Assembly (NCBI GenBank): GCA_031407765.1 | Contig: JANOIR010000162.1 | Location: 1 to 7,402 of the forward strand | Direction of reading: 5' to 3' | Source of the DNA: JBDSLU01 sp031407765 | GTDB lineage: Bacteria > Acidobacteriota > Vicinamibacteria > Vicinamibacterales > Vicinamibacteraceae | DNA: 7,402 nucleotides | In this document: positions 1 to 5,236 of the stretch, piece by piece | How the letters are laid out: each line of letters starts with the position of its first letter | Position numbering within the stretch: the stretch's first letter is position 1 | Position numbers and translations under genes: made by a program | Notes under the pieces: model-generated | What the model was told of the DNA's origin: nothing | What the model saw: the letters and a program-made list of their open reading frames with translations, nothing else | Database searches by the model: none

Positions 1-1
1 C

Positions 2-757
2 GAGACCGGACTGACCGTCGCCCGCGACAAATCGGCCGTCGCGTCGGCCCAGGCCCGCGTGCGTGATCTCGAGGCCGGCACCCGCCGCTCCGATCTCGCC
101 GCGGCCGAAGCCGAGGTGAACGACCGCAAGGCGGCCCTGGAACTGGCCAGGAAGGAGCTGCAGCGGCAGCAGTTCATGCTCGAGCGGAAGGTCGGGACGC
201 AGCGCGACGTCGATCGCGCCGCGACCGAGGTCGAGCGTCTGACGGCGACGGTCAGCGGGGCGTTGAATCGGCTCGCGTCGCTTCGCGAAGGGGCGCGGCG
301 CAACCAGGTCCAGCAGGCACGAGACGAGGTCGCGCGGGCCGAAACCGTGCTCGAGCAGTCGCAGACCGTGGTCAACGAAGGCGAGCTGCGCGCGCCGGCG
401 GACACCATCGTCGTCCATCGCTTCGTCGAGCCCGGCCAGCTGGTGACCCCGGGCCAGCCGGCGCTGACGCTGGCCTTCCTCGATCGGCTGTATGTCCGGA
501 CCTTCGTGCCGGAGATGGTGCGCGGCCGCGTCCGGGCCGGGGTCGACGCCGAGATCATGGTCGACGCCTACAAGGACCGCGTCTTCAAGGGCAAGGTCGC
601 CGAGATTGCGCGCGATGCGGAGTTCACGCCGAAGCAGGTCGAGACGCGCACCGAGCGCGTCAACCTGGTCTACGCCGCGAAGATCGACCTCGTCGGCGGC
701 TGGAGCGAGCCGCTCGATCTCGGCCAGCCGGCCGAAGTCCTGATCAGGACGCCGTGA
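2..757 (+). CDS. HlyD/YbhG-type periplasmic adaptor subunit of an ABC exporter, 5'-truncated
   Basis: This is the membrane-fusion (periplasmic adaptor) subunit that would link the inner-membrane ABC pump to an outer-membrane channel. The frame is open from base 2, so the N-terminal anchor or signal and the first lipoyl half lie outside the window; a GTG at 59 is internal. The visible 251 residues run in family order. First comes a long Ala/Arg/Glu/Gln-rich alpha-helical hairpin (roughly window residues 1-125, with LARKELQRQQ and VGTQRDVDRA). Then comes the second lipoyl half with GELRAPADTIV and VEPGQLVTPGQP, followed by a beta-barrel with the segment FTPKQVETRTERVNLVY, which is typical of YbhG-like adaptors. 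The C-terminus GQPAEVLIRTP is normal. The stop overlaps the GTG of the next ATPase gene by four bases, so the genes are probably translationally coupled. The family is clear; the transported substrate cannot be read from the sequence. Confidence 0.93.
   Translation, partial: ETGLTVARDKSAVASAQARVRDLEAGTRRSDLAAAEAEVNDRKAALELARKELQRQQFMLERKVGTQRDVDRAATEVERLTATVSGALNRLASLREGARRNQVQQARDEVARAETVLEQSQTVVNEGELRAPADTIVVHRFVEPGQLVTPGQPALTLAFLDRLYVRTFVPEMVRGRVRAGVDAEIMVDAYKDRVFKGKVAEIARDAEFTPKQVETRTERVNLVYAAKIDLVGGWSEPLDLGQPAEVLIRTP
737..750 (+). promoter_or_regulatory. 14-bp perfect palindrome covering the putative RBS of the first ATPase gene
   Basis: GTCCTGATCAGGAC is its own reverse complement. As RNA it can fold as a 5-bp stem (GTCCT with AGGAC) around a GATC loop. 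The AGGA at 746-749, four bases before the GTG start at 754, is the only purine run that could serve as ribosome-binding site there, and it sits in the 3' arm. The hairpin lies inside the last codons of the adaptor gene, so a ribosome finishing that gene would open it. A coupling role is inference; a palindrome of this length can arise by chance in a window of this size. Confidence 0.35.
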
Positions 758-1656
758 TCACCACGTCCGGTCTGACGCGCCGCTTCGGGGCGACGACCGC
801 CCTCGCCGGCCTCACGCTGGAGGTGCCGCGCGGCGAGATGTTCGCGCTGATCGGCCCGGACGGCGCCGGCAAGACGACGTTCTTCCGGCTCGTCGCCGGC
901 GTGCTGGCACCGACCTCCGGCACCGTGACGCGCGCGACCGGCACGTTCGGCCTCGTGTCGCAGCGGTTCGGCCTCTACCAGGATCTGTCGATCGACGAGA
1001 ACATGCGCCTGCGCGCCGACCTCTACAGCGTGCCGCGTGACGAAGCGCAGCGCCGCGCCACGCGGCTGCTCGACATGGTCGGCCTGTCGCCCTTCCGCGC
1101 CCGCCTCGCCGGCGCGCTGTCGGGCGGCATGAAGCAGAAGCTCGCACTCGCGGCCGCGCTCGTCACCGAGCCCGACCTGTTGCTGCTCGACGAGCCGACG
1201 ACCGGCGTCGATCCGCTGTCGCGCCGCGAGTTCTGGAAGATGCTGCACGAGCTGAGCCACCGCGGCCTGACCATCGTCGTATCGACGCCGTACATGGACG
1301 AAGCCGAGTACGCCTCGCGCATCGGCTTCCTCGACGGCGGACACCTGGTCGACGTCGGTACGCGCGCCGAGCTGCTCTCGCGCTTCGATCGGCCGCTGGT
1401 GTCGGTCCAGACCGGCGATCGCGTCGGCGCCAAGCCGGTGCTGCGCGGGGTCGCCGGCGTCGACGACGTGTCGCTGTTCGGGACGTCGCTGCACGTGCGC
1501 GGCACCGGCGGCGACAGCACGGCGCTGGCCGATGCCGTGCGCGCCGGCTTCGCGGCGGCGGGCTGGGCCCCTGACCGCGCCAGCGTCCAGCCGATCGCGC
1601 CGTCACTCGAGGACGTCTTCGTGCTGCGCAGCGAGGCGGCGGGGCGGGCAGCATGA
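754..1656 (+). CDS. ABC transporter ATPase, equivalent to YbhF first half (degenerate H-loop)
   Basis: This cytoplasmic nucleotide-binding subunit (300 aa) would pair with the next gene's product to power the exporter. The GTG start at 754 overlaps the previous stop. Visible motifs are Walker A GPDGAGKTT (residues 34-42), Q-loop Gln70 in VSQRFGLY, signature LSGGM (122-126), Walker B LLLLDE (142-147, Glu147 present) and D-loop region GVDP. The switch/H-loop reads VVSTPYMDEAE, with Pro179 where histidine is expected. The GPDGAGKTT version of Walker A and a non-His switch are, as I recall, also seen in the first half of E. coli YbhF. The stretch between Walker A and the Q-loop is about 11 residues shorter than in YbhF. 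The gene ends in an ATGA overlap with the second ATPase. This is probably a heterodimer partner, not an independent homodimer. Confidence 0.95.
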   Translation: MITTSGLTRRFGATTALAGLTLEVPRGEMFALIGPDGAGKTTFFRLVAGVLAPTSGTVTRATGTFGLVSQRFGLYQDLSIDENMRLRADLYSVPRDEAQRRATRLLDMVGLSPFRARLAGALSGGMKQKLALAAALVTEPDLLLLDEPTTGVDPLSRREFWKMLHELSHRGLTIVVSTPYMDEAEYASRIGFLDGGHLVDVGTRAELLSRFDRPLVSVQTGDRVGAKPVLRGVAGVDDVSLFGTSLHVRGTGGDSTALADAVRAGFAAAGWAPDRASVQPIAPSLEDVFVLRSEAAGRAA

Positions 1657-2666
1657 GCGACGCGGCCGCGCCCTCACCGACCCGCCCCGGCAGCGTCAGC
1701 GTCAGCGGCAGCGGCAGCTGCAGCGGTCCAGATGCGGCCATCGTCTCGGTGCGCGACGTGACGCGCCGCTTCGGCGAGTTCACCGCCGTCGATCGCGTCA
1801 GCTTCGACATCCCGCGCGGCGGCATCTTCGGCTTCCTCGGTCCCAACGGGTCAGGCAAGTCGACGACGATCCGCATGCTCGCCGGCCTGCTCGCGCCGAC
1901 GGCCGGCCGCGTCACCGGCCTCGGCGGGCTCGACGTCGTCAAGGACACCGAGCAGTGGAAGCACCGCCTCGGCTACATGAGCCAGAAGTTCTCGCTCTAT
2001 CTCGATCTCACGGTGATCGAGAACCTGCGCTTCTTCGGCGCGATCTACGGGCTGGCCAGCGGCCCGCTCGAAGAGCGCATCGCCGCGCTGTCTGCGCGCC
2101 TCACCTTCGAGCCGCTGCTCGAGGCGATGACCGGCACGCTCTCGACCGGCCAGCGGCAGCGCGTGGCGCTCGCCGCCGCGCTGCTGCACGAGCCCGAGCT
2201 GCTCTTCCTCGACGAGCCGACCGGCGGCGTCGATCCGAAGGGCCGCCGCCAGTTCTGGGACCTGATCGACGAGCTGACCGCGACCCGCGGGATGACGGTG
2301 CTGGTCACGACGCACTACATGGACGAGGCCGAGCAGTGCGCCCGGCTGGTGCTGATCCTCGACGGCAAGCTGGTCGCCAACGGCACCCCGGCCGAGATCA
2401 AGCAGACGCTGGCCGGGCGGATGCTCGAGGTCGTCCCGCAGGGCGATCCGTTCTCCGCGCTGACCACGGTGGCGTCCGGCCAGGGCGTCGAGGACGCCTA
2501 TCTGCTGGGCGTCGCGCTTCGCGCCGTGGCCACGCCCGACGGGCTCGAGACGATGCGCGCGACGCTGGCCACGCTCGGCGCGGTAGCCGCCGCCGAGCCG
2601 ACGCTCGAGGACGCGTTCGTCACGCTGGTGCGCGGGCACCGCGGGGACAAGGAGGGCCGCGCATGA
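1653..2666 (+). CDS. ABC transporter ATPase, equivalent to YbhF second half
   Basis: This is the second nucleotide-binding subunit (337 aa), starting at the ATG inside the ATGA overlap with the first ATPase. Residues 1-29 are a Pro/Ser/Gly-rich, probably disordered leader, including alternating SV and SG pairs encoded by a 6-bp repeat. The ABC core starts near IVSVRDVTRRFG (30-41). Walker A is GPNGSGKST (63-71), the Q-loop is Gln111 in YMSQKFSLY, the signature is LSTGQ (163-167), Walker B is LLFLDE (183-188), and the H-loop His221 is intact in VTTHYMDEAE. The signature departs from LSGGQ at its third position, a variant also met in ABC-2 exporters. The C-terminal third (about 250-337) is the usual accessory tail ending in SLEDAF-like PTLEDAFVTLV. 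With the neighbouring ATPase it forms a split version of a fused YbhF/RbbA-type ATPase. Confidence 0.96.
   Translation: MSDAAAPSPTRPGSVSVSGSGSCSGPDAAIVSVRDVTRRFGEFTAVDRVSFDIPRGGIFGFLGPNGSGKSTTIRMLAGLLAPTAGRVTGLGGLDVVKDTEQWKHRLGYMSQKFSLYLDLTVIENLRFFGAIYGLASGPLEERIAALSARLTFEPLLEAMTGTLSTGQRQRVALAAALLHEPELLFLDEPTGGVDPKGRRQFWDLIDELTATRGMTVLVTTHYMDEAEQCARLVLILDGKLVANGTPAEIKQTLAGRMLEVVPQGDPFSALTTVASGQGVEDAYLLGVALRAVATPDGLETMRATLATLGAVAAAEPTLEDAFVTLVRGHRGDKEGRA
1691..1726 (+). repeat. In-frame 6-bp repeat encoding Ser-Val/Ser-Gly pairs
   Basis: Six units of CAGCGT, CAGCGG or CAGCTG type run in tandem inside the second ATPase gene and encode the alternating SVSVSGSGSCSG leader before the ABC core. 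The unit is a multiple of three, so changes in copy number would keep the frame. It probably forms a flexible tether. Confidence 0.75.
2649..2656 (+). promoter_or_regulatory. Strong Shine-Dalgarno sequence for the permease gene
   Basis: AAGGAGGG lies six bases before the ATG at 2663 and is the best ribosome-binding site in the window. It fixes the permease start at 2663, although the same frame is open far upstream through the second ATPase gene. Confidence 0.85.
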
Positions 2667-3778
2667 GACGCCTGATCGCGCTCACCATCAAGGAGTTCCG
2701 CCAGCTGTCGCGCGACCACCTGACGCTGCGCATGATCGTCATGGTGCCGCTGATGCAGATGACGATCTTCGGCTACGCGATCAACTTCGACGTCAAGCAC
2801 CTGCCGATGGTGGTGCTCGACGAATCGCGCTCGTTCGAGAGCCGCGAGCTGGTGGCGCGCATGGAGGCGAGCCAGTACTTCGACCTGGTCGGCGGCGTCG
2901 GCTCGTTCGACGAGCTGCGCAGCGCCCTCGACTCGGCGCGCGCCTCGGTCGCGTTGGTGATCGACCGCGACTTCGGCAAGGATCGACGGCGTAACGAGCC
3001 GGCGCACGCGCTGCTCATCGTCAACGCCTCCGACTCGACGACCTCGACCCAGGCGATGTCGATCGCCGCCGGGATCGCCAACAGCGCCTCGATGCAGCAA
3101 CTCGCCGTGCAGGCGCGCTGGCGCCAGCGCGACCTGCCGGTCGACCTGCGCGTCCGGCCCTGGTACAACCCCGATCTGCGCACCGCCAATTTCATCATCC
3201 CGGGCCTGCTCGCGATCATCCTCACCTTCACGCTGATCAGCTTCACCGCCGCCTCGATCGTCCGGGAGCGCGAGCTGGGCACGCTCGAGCAGCTGCAGGT
3301 GACGCCGATCACACGCACCGAGCTGATCCTCGGCAAGATCCTCCCCTTCTGGGTCATCGGCTACGTGCAGCTGACCATCGTGGTGCTGATGATGACCTAC
3401 GTGTTCGGCATCCCGATCGCCGGCAGCCTGGTCGCGCTCTACCTCCTGAGCGGCATCTTCATCGCTTCGGTCCTGGGTCTCGGCATCTTCATCTCCACGG
3501 TGGCGGCGACGCAGATGCAGGCGACGCAGATGTCGTTCTTCGTCCTGCTGCCCTTCGTCTTCCTCTCCGGCTACGTCTTCCCGATCGGTGGCATGCCGCC
3601 GGTCTTCCAGTACCTGACCTACCTGATCCCGGCCAACTACTTCCTGCAGATCGTCCGCGGCATCGTGCTGCGCGGCGCGACGATGGCGGAGCTGTGGCAG
3701 CCGATCGCCTGGCTGTCGTTCTACATGGTCGTGATCATCGGGCTGGCGGTGATGCGATTCAAGAAAACCGCGGCGTGA
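2663..3778 (+). CDS. ABC-2 type exporter permease (YbhS/YhhJ-like)
   Basis: This is the inner-membrane subunit (371 aa) that would form the transport path. The start is set by a strong RBS and by the ATGA overlap with the ATPase stop. The topology is that of ABC2_membrane_3 permeases. A cytoplasmic N-terminus LIALTIKEFRQLSRDH precedes TM1 (about 22-40). A large external domain follows (about 41-175). Five more membrane segments come after it, near 176-197, 225-247, 255-280, 289-306 and 345-364. The conserved cytoplasmic motif RERELGTLEQLQVTPITR (201-218), which meets the ATPases in this family, is intact, as is the P-rich segment GGMPPVFQYLTYLIPANYFL. It is the last gene of the exporter operon here and the only permease visible. 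YbhGFSR has two permeases, so this one either homodimerises or its partner is elsewhere. The substrate is unknown. Confidence 0.95.
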   Translation: MRRLIALTIKEFRQLSRDHLTLRMIVMVPLMQMTIFGYAINFDVKHLPMVVLDESRSFESRELVARMEASQYFDLVGGVGSFDELRSALDSARASVALVIDRDFGKDRRRNEPAHALLIVNASDSTTSTQAMSIAAGIANSASMQQLAVQARWRQRDLPVDLRVRPWYNPDLRTANFIIPGLLAIILTFTLISFTAASIVRERELGTLEQLQVTPITRTELILGKILPFWVIGYVQLTIVVLMMTYVFGIPIAGSLVALYLLSGIFIASVLGLGIFISTVAATQMQATQMSFFVLLPFVFLSGYVFPIGGMPPVFQYLTYLIPANYFLQIVRGIVLRGATMAELWQPIAWLSFYMVVIIGLAVMRFKKTAA

Positions 3779-3826
3779 TCGGGCCTGCGCACATGCCGGA
3801 GCCGGCTGCCGTAGAATCGGCCCGCG
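3779..3826. other. Intergenic spacer between the exporter operon and the decarboxylase operon
   Basis: This 48-base gap is the only non-coding stretch of note in the window. It holds the proposed promoter at 3812-3817. A short GCCG-GAGC-CGGC stem could form near 3796-3807, but no T-run follows it, so I do not call a terminator. Confidence 0.8.
3812..3817 (+). promoter_or_regulatory. Putative -10 box of a leaderless or near-leaderless promoter
   Basis: TAGAAT matches the sigma-70 -10 consensus at five of six positions and stands out in very GC-rich DNA. It ends nine bases before the decarboxylase ATG at 3827, so a start site about seven bases downstream would fall within a few bases of the start codon. 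No Shine-Dalgarno sequence precedes that ATG, which agrees with a leaderless message. A -35 box is poor: CGCACA at 3788-3793 matches three of six with an 18-bp spacer. Confidence 0.55.
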
Positions 3827-5236
3827 ATGACACCTGAGGAGTTCCGCCACGCCGGTCACGAGGTGGTCGACTGGATCGCCGACTTCCGCGCCACGCTGGA
3901 GAGCCGTCCCGTGATGGCCCGGACCGCGCCGGGCGAGGTCGCACGCGCGTTTCCGACGACGCCGCCCGAACAGCCGCAGTCCCTCGAGGCGCTCTTCGCC
4001 ACGCTGGACGCGACCATCGTCCCGGGCGTCACCCACTTCGGCCATCCGCGCTTCTTCGGGTTTTTTCCCACCGGCGGCAGCCTGTCGTCCATGCTCGGCG
4101 ACTTCATGAGCACCGGGATCGGCGCGCTCGGCCTGACCTGGCAATCGGCACCGGCCCTCACCGAGGTCGAGGAGGTGACGACCGACTGGGTGCGGCAGAT
4201 GGTCGGCTTGTCGGCGGCCTGGCGCGGCGTCATCCAGGACACCGCGTCGACGGCGACGCTGGTGGCCCTGGTCTGCGCGCGCGAGCGGACGTCCGGCTTC
4301 GCGCTCACCGGCGAGGGCCTGCAGCGCGGCGGATCGCCGCTCGTCGTCTACGTCTCCGAGCAGAGCCACAGCTCGGTCCTCAAGGCGGCGCTCGTCGCCG
4401 GCTTCGGCCGGGCGCACGTGCGCGAGATCGGGGTCGACGCGTCCTACGCGATGCGGCCGGAGGCGCTCGATCGCGCCATGCGCGAGGACCAGGCACGGGG
4501 CTGGACGCCGTGCGCCGTCGTCGCCACCTCGGGCTCGACCACCTGCACCGCCTTCGATCCGATCGACGCCATCGCGACGCTCTGCGTCGAGCACGGCGCC
4601 TGGCTCCATGTCGACGCGGCGATGGCCGGATCGGCGATGGTGCTCGAGGAGTGCCGGCCGCTGTGGGCCGGCGTCGAGCGCGCCGACTCGATCGTGCTGA
4701 ACCCGCACAAGTGGCTCGGCGCGATCTTCGACTGCTCGCTCTACCTGGTCCGCGATCCCGAGCACCTGGTGCGGGTGATGAGCACCAACCCGGCCTATCT
4801 CCAGTCGACGGCAGCAACCGGCGTGACGACGTATCGCGACTGGGGCATCGCGCTCGGCCGGCGCTTCCGCGCCCTCAAGCTGTGGACGCTGATCCATCTC
4901 GATGGTGTCGAGTCCATCCGCGCGCGCATCCGCCGCGATCTCGATCACGCGCGCTGGCTCGCCGGCGTCGTCGCGGCCACGCCGGGCTGGCGCGTCGTCG
5001 CCCCGGTGCCGCTGCAGACGGTGTGCGTGCGGCACGAGCCGCCAGGCCTCCAGGGCGAGGCGCTCGACGCCCATACGCGGGCCTGGTGCGACCGCGTCAA
5101 CGCCTCTGGCGTGGCCTACCTGACGGCCGCCGTCCTCGACGGCCGCTGGATGGTGCGGGTGGCGATGGGCGCCCCAACGACGGAGCGCCGCCACGTCGAG
5201 GAGACGTGGCGGGCGATGCAGGACGCGGTCGCGTGA
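3827..5236 (+). CDS. PLP-dependent aromatic L-amino acid decarboxylase (group II)
   Basis: A soluble, probably homodimeric pyridoxal-phosphate enzyme (469 aa; human DOPA decarboxylase is 480) that would convert an L-amino acid, most likely aromatic, to its amine and CO2. The N-terminus MTPEEFRHAGHEVVDWIADF is family-typical and supports the ATG. Against human DDC, the conserved residues are the PLP-stacking His181 in SEQSHSS (human His192), Asp263 in HVDAAMAGSA (human Asp271), the Schiff-base Lys295 in NPHKWL (human Lys303), and the loop Tyr324 in NPAYLQ (human Tyr332). That tyrosine marks true decarboxylases over aldehyde synthases. Gly344 in ALGRRFRALK matches the human and plant tryptophan-decarboxylase state. 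Pocket changes are Trp71 to Phe, Tyr79 to Phe and Phe103 to Leu (residue numbers coincide there). The stop overlaps the GTG of the ACP-ligase gene. The family is certain; the exact amino acid is not. Confidence 0.95.
   Translation: MTPEEFRHAGHEVVDWIADFRATLESRPVMARTAPGEVARAFPTTPPEQPQSLEALFATLDATIVPGVTHFGHPRFFGFFPTGGSLSSMLGDFMSTGIGALGLTWQSAPALTEVEEVTTDWVRQMVGLSAAWRGVIQDTASTATLVALVCARERTSGFALTGEGLQRGGSPLVVYVSEQSHSSVLKAALVAGFGRAHVREIGVDASYAMRPEALDRAMREDQARGWTPCAVVATSGSTTCTAFDPIDAIATLCVEHGAWLHVDAAMAGSAMVLEECRPLWAGVERADSIVLNPHKWLGAIFDCSLYLVRDPEHLVRVMSTNPAYLQSTAATGVTTYRDWGIALGRRFRALKLWTLIHLDGVESIRARIRRDLDHARWLAGVVAATPGWRVVAPVPLQTVCVRHEPPGLQGEALDAHTRAWCDRVNASGVAYLTAAVLDGRWMVRVAMGAPTTERRHVEETWRAMQDAVA

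Noticed and set aside
1..58. Adaptor gene beginning at GTG 59
   Set aside because: The same frame is open and Ala/Arg-rich coiled-coil sequence continues upstream to base 2, so the gene is truncated by the window edge.
1532..2662. Upstream extension of the permease reading frame
   Set aside because: The extension overlaps both ATPase genes out of frame, is Arg/Ala-rich nonsense, and a strong RBS with ATG at 2663 explains the start.
3796..3810. Possible terminator after the permease
   Set aside because: The stem is four base pairs with no T-run; background GC palindromes explain it.
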